A stretch of 8,567 bases of DNA. It comes from Bryobacterales bacterium. Lineage in GTDB: Bacteria > Acidobacteriota > Terriglobia > Bryobacterales > Bryobacteraceae. A model generated the notes under the pieces. The model did not search any database. It was not told the DNA's origin and saw nothing but the letters and a program-made list of their open reading frames with translations. Shown here piece after piece: positions 1 through 5,417 of the stretch. The position numbers and the translations under genes are program-made. Each line of letters opens with the position of its first letter. Positions within the stretch are counted from its first letter, which is position 1. Location of the stretch: positions 1,236-9,802 of the forward strand of contig PLRZ01000542.1 in NCBI GenBank assembly GCA_003164075.1. Reading direction: 5' to 3'.

Positions 1-1
1 C

Positions 2-214
2 GGGCAAATGGTTATACTGATCAAACCGCAGTTTGAAGTCGGGAAGGGCCAGGTGGGCAAGGGCGGCATCGTTCGCGACCCGCAACTCCACCAGGCCGCC
101 TGCGAGCGGGTGACCGGCGCGGTGCGTGAATTTGGATTCGAGACCGGTATCATGGATAGCCCCATCCGCGGCGCCGAAGGGAACAAGGAGTTTCTCCTCT
201 ATGCCCATCATTAG
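2..214 (+). CDS. tlyA: TlyA-family rRNA (cytidine-2'-O)-methyltransferase, C-terminal part
   Basis: This is the last 70 codons of a gene that begins upstream of the window. Visible are the KPQFEVGKG segment followed by a GKGG...RDP stretch, the SPIRGAEGN segment and a terminal NKEFL. These are the signature C-terminal blocks of TlyA/hemolysin-A-like proteins, which have an FtsJ/RrmJ methyltransferase fold. In that family the Lys of KPQFE and the Glu of N(K/R)EFL belong to the K-D-K-E catalytic set, and both are present here. Known members 2'-O-methylate cytidines in 16S/23S rRNA using S-adenosylmethionine. The N-terminal S4 RNA-binding domain and the SAM-binding loop are outside the window. 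The stop codon lies inside the start of nadK (14-bp overlap). A tlyA-nadK order is common in bacteria and supports the call. Confidence 0.9.
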   Translation, partial: GQMVILIKPQFEVGKGQVGKGGIVRDPQLHQAACERVTGAVREFGFETGIMDSPIRGAEGNKEFLLYAHH

Positions 215-1064
215 GACCGTCGGGGTGGTTTCCAAACCGAACGCGCCAGCCGGGGTCGCGTTGGTTCCGAGGCTGCTCCAGTGGCTGCACGATCGCGGCA
301 TCTCCGCGCGGATCGACGAGCCGACCGCATTCTACGGCGGCGGTGTGGCCGGTCTTCCGCGGGCCGACGTGCCCGAAGGCTGTGACCTGGTGATCGTGCT
401 GGGCGGCGACGGCACCTTGCTCTCCGCCGTGCGCGCCATCGGCCGGCGCGAGATCCCGCTGTTTCCGGTGAATCTGGGCGGTCTCGGCTTCCTGACCGCC
501 ATCAGCGTGGACGAACTGTTTCCCGAACTGGAACGCGCGTTGCGCGGCGAGCACCGCGTGGCCAAACGCAAGCTCCTGAACACCGAGGTAGTGCGCGACG
601 GGCGCATGATCGCCACTTTCGACGCGCTCAACGACGCCGTTCTCACTAAGGCCGACATCGCCCGCATGATCGATCTCGACGTATATGTCGACGACCAACT
701 GGTGTGCGCCTATAAAGCCGACGGCCTGATTATCTGTACGCCTACCGGCTCCACGGCCTACTCGCTATCCGCCGGCGGCCCCATTATTTTCCCTTCGGTG
801 CCGGCCATCTGCCTCACGCCCATCTGCCCGCACATGCTGACCAATCGTCCCGTGCTGGTGCCGGAAACCAGCAGGATCCGGATCGTCTCCCGCGGTCCCG
901 ACGAGAGCGTGTACCTCACCATCGACGGCCAGGTGGGCACGCCCATCCGCGAGCACGATACGCTGGTGTGCCACAGCACGCAGTATGCGCTGCACCTGAT
1001 TCGTCCGCCGCGCCAGATGTTTTTCGACGTGCTGCGGCAGAAATTAAAATGGGGGGAACGTTGA
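201..1064 (+). CDS. nadK: NAD kinase
   Basis: A 287-residue protein, the usual size for bacterial ATP-NAD kinases. It phosphorylates NAD+ at the 2' position of the adenosine ribose to make NADP+ in the cytosol. The nucleotide-binding GGDG motif is at residues 68-71 (VIVLGGDGTLL). NLGGLGFLT lies at 91-99, the ND dipeptide at 144-145 (family usually NE or ND), and the dinucleotide-binding DGLIICTPTGSTAY block at 174-187, followed by AGGP. DGQ is at 242-244 in the C-terminal beta domain. I chose the ATG at 201 because AAGGAG (185-190) sits about 10 bases upstream and the protein then begins with the family-typical IRTVGVVSKP strand. An in-frame ATG at 126 would add 25 unrelated residues read from within tlyA. 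The gene overlaps tlyA by 14 bp and the next gene by 16 bp (or 4 bp), so translational coupling is likely. Confidence 0.96.
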   Translation: MPIIRTVGVVSKPNAPAGVALVPRLLQWLHDRGISARIDEPTAFYGGGVAGLPRADVPEGCDLVIVLGGDGTLLSAVRAIGRREIPLFPVNLGGLGFLTAISVDELFPELERALRGEHRVAKRKLLNTEVVRDGRMIATFDALNDAVLTKADIARMIDLDVYVDDQLVCAYKADGLIICTPTGSTAYSLSAGGPIIFPSVPAICLTPICPHMLTNRPVLVPETSRIRIVSRGPDESVYLTIDGQVGTPIREHDTLVCHSTQYALHLIRPPRQMFFDVLRQKLKWGER

Positions 1065-2245
1065 AGCGTCTTTCGCTTACCTTTTGGATTTTCGCGGGGA
1101 TGGCCGCGGGCATCGCGGTGGGGGCATTCGCGCCCTCATTCGCTCCTCATCTGGAGCCGGTCAGCCACATTTTTCTGCGGCTGATCCGTTCCATCATCGC
1201 CCTCCTGATCTTCTCCACCTTGGTGAATGGCATCGCCGGCTCGGGCGATATCAAGCAGATGGGCCGGATCGGATTGAAGGCCATCGTCTACTTCGAGGTG
1301 GTCACCACGCTGGCGCTTTTCCTGGGGCTGGGCGCGGTGAATCTGGTGCGTCCCGGCGCGGGCGTGCCGATCACGGCCACGGCCGCGGAGACTGCCCTGC
1401 CGGCCGCGCAGAGCGGCTTCAAGCTGGAGAACATCGTTCCCACCAGCATTGTGGACGCCATGGCGCGCAACGACGCGCTGCAGATCGTGGTTTTCGCCTT
1501 CCTCTTTGGCGCCGCCTGCTCGGCCATCGGCGCCAAGGCCGATCCGGTGGTGAAGTTCTGCGGGTCGCTGGCCGAAGTGATGTTCCGCTTCACCAGGTAC
1601 GTGATGTACATGGCCCCATTGGGCGTGGGCGCGGCCATCGCGATCACCATCGGCAGCAAAGGTCTCAAGGTGCTGTTCGGGCTGGGCCAGTTGATCGCCA
1701 CCATGTACGCTTCGGCGGTGCTGTGCATTCTGGTGGTCCTGCTGCCGGGGCTCATCCTCTTCCGCATTCCGATCGGGAAGTTCTACCGTGCGGTGCGGGC
1801 GCCGTTCCTGATCGGCTTTTCCACCGCGTCGAGCGAAGCGGCACTCCCGCTGGCGCTGGAAAATATGGAAGAGTTCGGCGTGCCCAAGCATATCGTGGGT
1901 TTCGTGATTCCCACGGGCTACAGTTTCAACCTGGTGGGCAGCGCGCTCTATCTGTCGTTGGCGTCGATATTCGTGGCGCAAGCCGCGGGCGTGCATCTCA
2001 CTACGGGCGAGCAGTTGGCCATGATGCTGACGCTCATGCTGACCAGTAAGGGCGTGGCCGGGGTTCCGCGCGCCGCGCTGATCATCCTGGCGGGCACGGT
2101 GGAAACTTTCCACCTTCCCAAGGAAGGCGTGGCGGTGCTGTTGGGTGTGGACGCGATCCTGGACATGGCGCGCACCTCCATCAACGTGTTGGGGAATTGT
2201 CTGGCCAGCGCGGTGGTGGCGCGCTGGGAAGGCTATAAGTTGTAA
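1049..2245 (+). CDS. Dicarboxylate/amino acid:cation symporter (DAACS, SLC1 family)
   Basis: A 398-residue polytopic membrane protein of the GltP/DctA/GltPh family, which imports glutamate, aspartate or C4-dicarboxylates using Na+ or H+. Hydrophobic segments run throughout. The HP1 loop serine motif TASSEAALP is at 259-267, the TM7 segment TGYSFNL at 289-295, the HP2 region TSKGVAGVPRAA at 332-343, and the TM8 block DAILDMARTSINVLGN at 368-383. Residues equivalent to GltPh Asp394 and Arg397 (D372, R375) are kept, which favours an acidic amino acid substrate. Oddly, the TM7 NMDG/NLDG motif reads NLVG (V296), losing a conserved cation-site Asp. The ATG at 1049 lies inside nadK with a poor ribosome site. 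An in-frame TTG at 1061 is preceded by GGGGGG and would give MKRLSLTFW, so it is an equally credible start. The ORF extends further upstream, but those residues are nadK read out of frame. Confidence 0.93.
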   Translation: MGGTLKRLSLTFWIFAGMAAGIAVGAFAPSFAPHLEPVSHIFLRLIRSIIALLIFSTLVNGIAGSGDIKQMGRIGLKAIVYFEVVTTLALFLGLGAVNLVRPGAGVPITATAAETALPAAQSGFKLENIVPTSIVDAMARNDALQIVVFAFLFGAACSAIGAKADPVVKFCGSLAEVMFRFTRYVMYMAPLGVGAAIAITIGSKGLKVLFGLGQLIATMYASAVLCILVVLLPGLILFRIPIGKFYRAVRAPFLIGFSTASSEAALPLALENMEEFGVPKHIVGFVIPTGYSFNLVGSALYLSLASIFVAQAAGVHLTTGEQLAMMLTLMLTSKGVAGVPRAALIILAGTVETFHLPKEGVAVLLGVDAILDMARTSINVLGNCLASAVVARWEGYKL

Positions 2246-2427
2246 GGGGGTTCGAGTACTACCTGGGGAGCCAACAGAAATCGACACTTCAATTCTGCAC
2301 TTTACGGGCGACCCCAATTCAACGCTCGAACCTGTTATCTTCTGCGGCATTGCTCAACGCCGGTTCGTTTCGGAGCGCGACGTCACGGACCGCCTCCAAG
2401 CCCACGAGCCTGACTACGACTCGCCGA

Positions 2428-2850
2428 CTACGGCGCACCTTCGAGACGAAACCACTGCACATTACCGGGTACTGGAGGCTGCCGCAGCTCCCTCCGGAGG
2501 TCATCCCGAAGATCCCTCAGCAGGTCGTCGAGGTCTCCCCTGTTCTGGGCTTCCCATTGCTGCAAAAACGCCTTTACTTCCCTAATCTGTGATTCGGTGC
2601 CAAACAGCTGGATATCGGCAGTCGCCGCCTCCAAGTCGCGGAAGTACTTCGACCCGGGTTCGTACTTTCGATGCGACGCCAATGCCAATAACCGATACGT
2701 ATCAATCTGATACTGCAGACGAATCTCACGCTGCTTGTTTCTTTGGTCTCGGCCAACGTTGAACTAATTGCCAATAAACCAGCCGACAACCGCGACAACC
2801 ACTGCGACGAGCGGCATGAGCTTGAGGAGGGTCTCCCAAGAGTTCTTCAT
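2428..2850 (-). pseudogene. Small membrane-anchored hypothetical protein, interrupted by an in-frame TAG
   Basis: Read from the ATG at 2850, the frame gives MKNSWETLLKLMPLVAVVVA and on to GWFIGN, a single transmembrane helix (about residues 10-27). TAG follows at codon 29 (2766-2764). The same frame then continues to a natural TAG stop at 2428 with a soluble, charged tail. That tail contains QREIRLQYQIDTYRLLA, EAATADIQLFG and the acidic-basic stretch DDLLRDLRDDLRRELRQPPV. It looks like real protein (heptad-like charge pattern, amphipathic helices) and resembles a family of TM-plus-helical hypothetical proteins I know only by pattern. Full length would be 140 codons. A CAG-to-TAG change on the coding strand would explain the break simply. 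The only later ATG (2688) would lose the TM helix. No clear ribosome site precedes 2850. The function is unknown. Most likely it is a recent nonsense pseudogene, but a sequencing error or readthrough cannot be excluded. Confidence 0.6.
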
Positions 2851-2879
2851 GGAGTCATCTTAGCGGTTCCAAGACGTCG

Positions 2880-2931
2880 CCGGGAATCCCGGAATTCCGC
2901 CTCCGCGCGGCGTGGTTCTGGACGCGTCCAG
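2880..2931. repeat. Cluster of short palindromes
   Basis: Two perfect palindromic elements lie close together in the 201-bp gap between the amber-broken gene and the HTH antitoxin. CCGGG-AAT-CCCGG is at 2880-2892, directly followed by GGAATTCC (2891-2898). A 14-bp palindrome, CTGGACGCGTCCAG, is at 2918-2931. No T-tract follows on either strand, so they do not look like ordinary intrinsic terminators. They could be a REP-like intergenic element or a bidirectional structure. Two frames are open across this stretch on the minus strand (2847-3095 and 2855-3088), but neither protein looks real. Confidence 0.45.
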
Positions 2932-3051
2932 CCGGTGGCATCCCAGACTGGACAGGCGCCAAAGCTGACGACGCAGCCCGTTGATCCTGGGCGTTCCTCA
3001 CCGACAAGTACTTGACAATGTGGTTCGACTCCAAGATGGGACGGCGTTTCT

Positions 3052-3384
3052 CTAGGCAGCTCGAGTGTTTTCGGCACGTTTGATCCACTTGGCAATGTCG
3101 GTGGCGGTAGCTCCGATGGCGAGGAGCGACCGCATGATCAAGTCGAGCGACACCGAGCGGTCGGCTGCTTCCAGCTTGGCGACGCGCGATTGGCTCGATC
3201 CCAGTCGATGCGCCAACGCGGTCTGCGTCAGCCCCTTTCGTTCGCGAAGTTCGCGGACTCCGGTGGCGAGCGCCAGCTTCAATTCGATAAAGCGATTCTC
3301 TTCCACGCTCAGTTGCAGGAACTGGGCGCTGTCGCCAACCACCCAGCCGGCAGATTCCAAACGTTGCTTCCTGATACGCTTCAT
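3052..3384 (-). CDS. XRE-family HTH antitoxin (HigA-like)
   Basis: A 110-residue protein with a Cro/C1-type helix-turn-helix at about residues 41-95. The core VRELRERKGLTQTALAHRLG is followed by SSQSRVAKLEAADRSVSLD, the typical XRE pattern (T-Q-x-x-L-A...G-x-S-Q-S-x-V-x-x-x-E). It lies immediately downstream of a RelE/HigB-type toxin on the same strand, with an ATGA start/stop overlap. This toxin-first order is characteristic of HigBA modules. AAGGAG inside the toxin's 3' end, 5 bases before the ATG, fixes the start. Members of this family neutralise the toxin by binding it and repress their own operon through the HTH. The N-terminal 40 residues carry no recognised domain and may be the toxin-contacting part (inference). 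Nothing co-directional that looks intact follows downstream. Confidence 0.88.
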   Translation of the reverse strand: MKRIRKQRLESAGWVVGDSAQFLQLSVEENRFIELKLALATGVRELRERKGLTQTALAHRLGSSQSRVAKLEAADRSVSLDLIMRSLLAIGATATDIAKWIKRAENTRAA

Positions 3385-3737
3385 GTGTACTCCTTATCCG
3401 AAATCGCTTGCAAGTAGGCAGCTAGGCGCTTTTGGCAGACTACTACGATCTGACCCGGCGTAGCCGGGGTCTTCTTGCTGAAGACATCGAGAATCACGAT
3501 CGCATCCGGCGCGACGTGGTAAACGATTCGCCAGGTTTGGTCATGATCGCTGATTCGCAGCTCGTGGCACTGGCGACCGATTGCGGGCATTGGTCGCGAA
3601 TGGGGCAGACTCAATCCTTGCCCTTGCTGGAGCCGCCTGAGGAGCAGGCCAGCTTCCAAGCGGGCGCGATTGCCGAACGGAGGGGTTTTTACTTCGCCCT
3701 TTAACCAAACCAGCGGCTTGTCCCCTAGGCTAGCCAT
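3381..3737 (-). CDS. RelE/HigB-like toxin (phage-derived Gp49-like family)
   Basis: A 118-residue protein with the layout of phage Gp49-like/HigB toxins (Pfam PF05973 by pattern). It has an N-terminal helical region with ARLEAGLLLRRLQQGQGLSL (residues 25-44), then SRPMPAIG, CHELRI (57-62), TWRIVYHV (68-75), IVILDVFSKKTPATP (80-94) and a C-terminal helix CQKRLAAYLQ. The order ELR...RIVY...ILDVFSKKT is the conserved beta-sheet core of these RelE-fold mRNA interferases, which cleave mRNA, usually on the ribosome. I chose the ATG at 3737 because the protein then begins MASLGDKPLVWL, as relatives do. The longer open frame to 3899 would read through a perfect inverted repeat at 3746-3763 that suits an operator. 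The stop overlaps the antitoxin start by 4 bp. All core blocks are present, so the module is probably functional. Confidence 0.87.
   Translation of the reverse strand: MASLGDKPLVWLKGEVKTPPFGNRARLEAGLLLRRLQQGQGLSLPHSRPMPAIGRQCHELRISDHDQTWRIVYHVAPDAIVILDVFSKKTPATPGQIVVVCQKRLAAYLQAISDKEYT
3390..3395 (-). promoter_or_regulatory. Ribosome binding site of the HTH antitoxin
   Basis: AAGGAG on the minus strand, 5 bases before the ATG at 3384, lies within the last codons of the toxin gene (GAT AAG GAG TAC). It allows coupled but independent and strong initiation of the antitoxin. That is expected where antitoxin must be made in excess over a toxin encoded first. Confidence 0.75.
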
Positions 3738-3745
3738 TTCTCGCC

Positions 3746-3763
3746 TATGTCCAATATGACATA
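3746..3763. promoter_or_regulatory. Inverted repeat, candidate operator of the HigBA-like module
   Basis: TATGTC-N6-GACATA is a perfect 6+6 dyad with a 6-bp spacer, ending 8 bp upstream of the toxin ATG at 3737. HigA/XRE antitoxins bind dyads of about this geometry in their own promoter. The local AT-richness compared with the surroundings fits a promoter. The operator role is inferred from position and symmetry. Confidence 0.5.
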
Positions 3764-3920
3764 TTTCGCGGAGGGGCGCCGCCTTGAGATGGACGCTGTT
3801 TTGAAGAAAGCAGGTCACACCGTCCGGCTTGGCGAGTTCGGAGTTGTGTCCAAGCTGGGCGCCCGGTATGGACAAGCGCCGGCGGGCCGCGCCGATCATT
3901 CTGAAAACGTTAGGCGTTGA
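3747..3920 (+). CDS. Possible small ORF divergent from the toxin, 57 aa
   Basis: From the ATG at 3747 the frame gives MSNMTYFAEGRRLEMDAVLK and continues AGHTVRLGEFGVVSKLGARYGQ to a TGA at 3918-3920. In-frame ATGs at 3756 and 3789 are alternative starts. The first 40 residues have the composition of a real protein, while the tail (PAGRADHSENVRR) does not. There is no convincing Shine-Dalgarno, and the first ATG lies inside the inverted repeat at 3746-3763. I do not recognise the family. It could be the remnant of a longer gene, or chance. Confidence 0.2.
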   Translation: MSNMTYFAEGRRLEMDAVLKKAGHTVRLGEFGVVSKLGARYGQAPAGRADHSENVRR

Positions 3921-3952
3921 CGGGTTCGATCACAGTACCAGTTGGCCCGCAA

Positions 3953-3983
3953 AAGTTCGAAACGCGTCCGGACTGGGGAGCCA
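3953..3983 (+). repeat. 31-bp direct repeat, copy 1
   Basis: The 17-base core AAGTTCGAAACGCGTCC is followed by four variable positions and then TGGGGAGCCA. It matches a second copy at 4976-5006 at 28 of 31 positions in the same orientation. It lies about 140 bp upstream of the nucleotidyltransferase gene, so the two copies bracket the MNT/HEPN pair. No coding sequence overlaps it. Confidence 0.65.
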
Positions 3984-4123
3984 GATTGTCCCACAAAACG
4001 CCCTCGTAGTTTCAGTGGGTTGCGCTGGTCAACTGGCAAGCCCGTTGTGGATTCGAACTCTCTTGTCGGGTCGCCGATGCTGCGGGAGGAGTCGCGCCCA
4101 AGCTGGTGAGTGCGGTGCGCGTT

Positions 4124-4468
4124 ATGATGAATGCCATGAACGAGGTTGCTGAAAGCCCGGAAGTTCTGGACAATCTGGTCCGGCGAATCGCAGAGCGGTT
4201 CTTCCCGGACAAGATCATCCTTTTCGGCTCTAGCGCCCGGGGCGACGCCGGTCCGGATAGCGACATCGACCGGTTGGTGTTGTTTTCAGAAGTCGCCGAT
4301 CCAAACAAGCGTGCGGCGGAACTCTATGCGTCGCTCGTGGACTTTCCCCGCCCCATGGATATCGTTGTTTCGACCAGTTCCCGTTTCGAACGTTACCGGA
4401 ACGTGGTGAATACCGTGTACTGGCCGGCTTCGCGTGAAGGTAAGGTCCTCTATGAACGTGCCGCCTGA
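4124..4468 (+). CDS. Minimal nucleotidyltransferase (MNT domain; antitoxin-type partner of HEPN)
   Basis: A 114-residue protein with the MNT/polymerase-beta-like nucleotidyltransferase signature. ILFGSSARG (residues 32-40) is followed by DSDID (45-49) and the third acidic position in PMDIVV (D79), giving the G-S-x(10)-D-x-D pattern with all three metal-binding Asp present. The residue after the second Asp is Arg (DIDRLV), where relatives usually have Leu. In MntA/HepT-type pairs the MNT protein modifies, and so silences, the HEPN RNase. The C-terminal PASREGKVLYERAA is typical of the family. Alternative starts are ATG 4127, ATG 4136 and GTG 4106. GGGAGGAG at 4084-4091 is best spaced for the GTG but still rather far from it, so the start is uncertain. 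The gene overlaps the HEPN remnant by 17 bp, as in intact pairs. Confidence 0.85.
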   Translation: MMNAMNEVAESPEVLDNLVRRIAERFFPDKIILFGSSARGDAGPDSDIDRLVLFSEVADPNKRAAELYASLVDFPRPMDIVVSTSSRFERYRNVVNTVYWPASREGKVLYERAA

Positions 4469-4797
4469 GGTCATTGAAGTACTCCGGCAATGGGTTCGTA
4501 AAGCGGAGCATGACCTCGAAGCGGCAAGCCGGATCATGGCAATGCCTGCTCACTTACCTGGGCATTCAGGCGCCCCGAACCCACGATCTGCAAGCGCTCG
4601 CGGTACTCATTCCCTTGGAACTGCGTTTTCCAGTGCGGGTCGAAGATCTGGCCGAACTGAATCCGTATGCCGTCAATGTTCGTTACGCCGACGATTGGCG
4701 CGAACCGCAATTAAATGATGCCAAACGGGCTCTTGCGCTGGCATCGAAGGTTCGGGCTGCAGTCCGTGAGCTGATGCCGCCTCTCGTGGCCGATTAG
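4452..4797 (+). pseudogene. HEPN-domain protein, broken by an internal deletion and frame change
   Basis: The proper start is the ATG at 4452, giving MNVPPEVIEVLRQWVRKAEH then DLEAASRIMAMP (to about 4547). This matches the first helix of HEPN proteins (W-x-R-K-A-E-x-D-L). The frame then runs into nonsense. The next expected part, LLTYLGIQAPRTHDLQALA through DDWREPQLNDAKRALALASK to a TAG at 4797, is in the +1 frame from about 4543. Between helix 1 and LLTYLG, HEPN proteins normally have about 20-25 residues containing an F-H-x-Q-Q-A-x-E-K-x-x-K-A helix. That helix is absent here, so roughly 65-70 bp have been deleted, leaving a frameshift. The toxin/RNase half of the pair should therefore be inactive while the MNT gene upstream is intact. 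The reading beginning at 4474 in the second frame is only the remnant and not a genuine start. Confidence 0.8.
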
Positions 4798-4811
4798 CCG
4801 GCGGCGGCCAA

Positions 4812-4845
4812 GTTCAGGACCGCGGGGTGTGTCCTGTTCCTGAAC
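4812..4845. terminator. Hairpin after the MNT/HEPN unit, possible terminator
   Basis: GTTCAGGA (4812-4819) pairs perfectly with TCCTGAAC (4838-4845) around an 18-base loop that can form extra GGAC/GTCC pairs. It starts 14 bases after the HEPN stop. There is no T-run after it, so it is a weak candidate terminator or a leftover palindromic element. Confidence 0.3.
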
Positions 4846-4975
4846 GGCCCCTGCGAAATTCGCCGAATGCGCGTTGACGAACTTGATCGATGGCTTCGTC
4901 AGCACGTGGTCGCTGGCAATCCGCATGCCTGAACCTGGATTGCTCCTAACAGGGACGCCGGGTTTGTGGCGCACC

Positions 4976-5006
4976 AAGTTCGAAACGCGTCCACAATGGG
5001 GAGCCA
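4976..5006 (+). repeat. 31-bp direct repeat, copy 2
   Basis: It carries the same 17-base core AAGTTCGAAACGCGTCC and the same TGGGGAGCCA end as the copy at 3953-3983, differing at three positions between them. The copies are in direct orientation, 1023 bp apart, one on each side of the MNT/HEPN genes. Confidence 0.65.
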
Positions 5007-5090
5007 CCGCTTGATTTTCGGCCACTTGGGTTGCAAAGTTGGGAGCGTCGAGAGGCCGAGCCAGAGCCCCTTGTACAGGGGGACTCTTTA

Positions 5091-5107
5091 TCTCCTAAAA
5101 TAGGAGA
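5091..5107. promoter_or_regulatory. Perfect inverted repeat abutting the antitoxin start; sequesters its Shine-Dalgarno
   Basis: TCTCCTA-AAA-TAGGAGA is a 7-bp perfect dyad with a 3-base centre. It ends one base before the ATG at 5109. As DNA it is a plausible operator for a ribbon-helix-helix antitoxin. As RNA its right arm contains AGGAG, which would be fully paired with CTCCT. That Shine-Dalgarno is only 2 bases from the ATG, closer than usual. Confidence 0.5.
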
Positions 5108-5108
5108 C

Positions 5109-5417
5109 ATGCTGCAACGCAAGAAGCTATCGACCACCATCGGCGCGAGCAGCTATGCATACCTGCACAATATGGTGAAGGCTGGCAAGGCCGAAAGCGT
5201 CGGAGAAGCAGTGGACAAGGCCGTGGAGCTGGCTCGTCGGCTAGACAACCGGGCTAGTTTGGAGCGTCAGACCGCCGCTTATTTCAAAGGCCTGACCTCT
5301 CAGGCTGCCGCGGAAGAGACCGACCTCGAAGATGCCTTGAGCAACGCATCTAACGTTCCCCCGCGATGCGCGAGACCTGGTTGGAGATTTCTGGCCGGAA
5401 GAAGAATCGATCGATGA
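5109..5417 (+). CDS. Ribbon-helix-helix-type antitoxin, C-terminus altered
   Basis: A 102-residue frame. Residues 1-80 look like a small RHH/CopG-type antitoxin. A basic N-terminal strand KKLSTTIGASSYAYL is followed by helices VGEAVDKAVELARRLDNRAS, ERQTAAYFKGLTSQAAAEE and DLEDALSNAS. Relatives, as I recall them, end soon after SxAS with an acidic toxin-binding tail. Here the frame continues into NVPPRCARPGW..., which reads a second gene fragment out of frame, so the native tail is probably lost. The start at 5109 is supported by the family-like N-terminus. A longer in-frame reading from 5031 would add unrelated residues and contain the inverted repeat. No intact toxin follows: the next elements are remnants at 5341-5475 and 5472-5552. 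DNA binding may survive even if toxin binding does not (inference). Confidence 0.65.
   Translation: MLQRKKLSTTIGASSYAYLHNMVKAGKAESVGEAVDKAVELARRLDNRASLERQTAAYFKGLTSQAAAEETDLEDALSNASNVPPRCARPGWRFLAGRRIDR

Larger units (their letters stand above)
4798..5108. other. Gene-free stretch between the HEPN remnant and the RHH antitoxin
   Basis: These 311 bp contain a hairpin (4812-4845), the second 31-bp repeat (4976-5006) and the hairpin at 5091-5107. A 104-codon frame on the minus strand (4711-5025) crosses it but overlaps the HEPN coding sequence and matches nothing I know. I see no convincing gene. Confidence 0.5.

Noticed and set aside
1084..2049. 321-codon plus-strand frame inside the symporter
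   Set aside because: It is an Arg/Gly/His-rich alternative frame of a gene with clear SLC1 motifs. No motif of its own.
2249..2332. Inverted repeat GGTTCGAG / CTCGAACC
   Set aside because: The 8-bp arms are 68 bp apart with no T-tract, so it is not a convincing terminator, and it could be chance.
1136..2350. 404-codon open frame on the minus strand
   Set aside because: It lies antisense to the symporter. The composition is His/Gln/Arg-rich, as expected of a shadow of GC-rich coding DNA, and no domain is visible.
2145..2585. 146-codon plus-strand frame after the symporter
   Set aside because: It begins inside the symporter in another frame and runs antisense to the better-supported amber-interrupted gene. 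The protein is not recognisable.
4044..4066. tRNA-like T-loop (TTCGAA flanked by GTGGA and CTCTC)
   Set aside because: The flanking bases do not pair to make a T-stem and no other tRNA arms are found on either strand.
4711..5025. 104-codon minus-strand frame across the gap after the HEPN remnant
   Set aside because: It overlaps HEPN coding sequence antisense, contains the hairpin and the 31-bp repeat, and matches no family I know.
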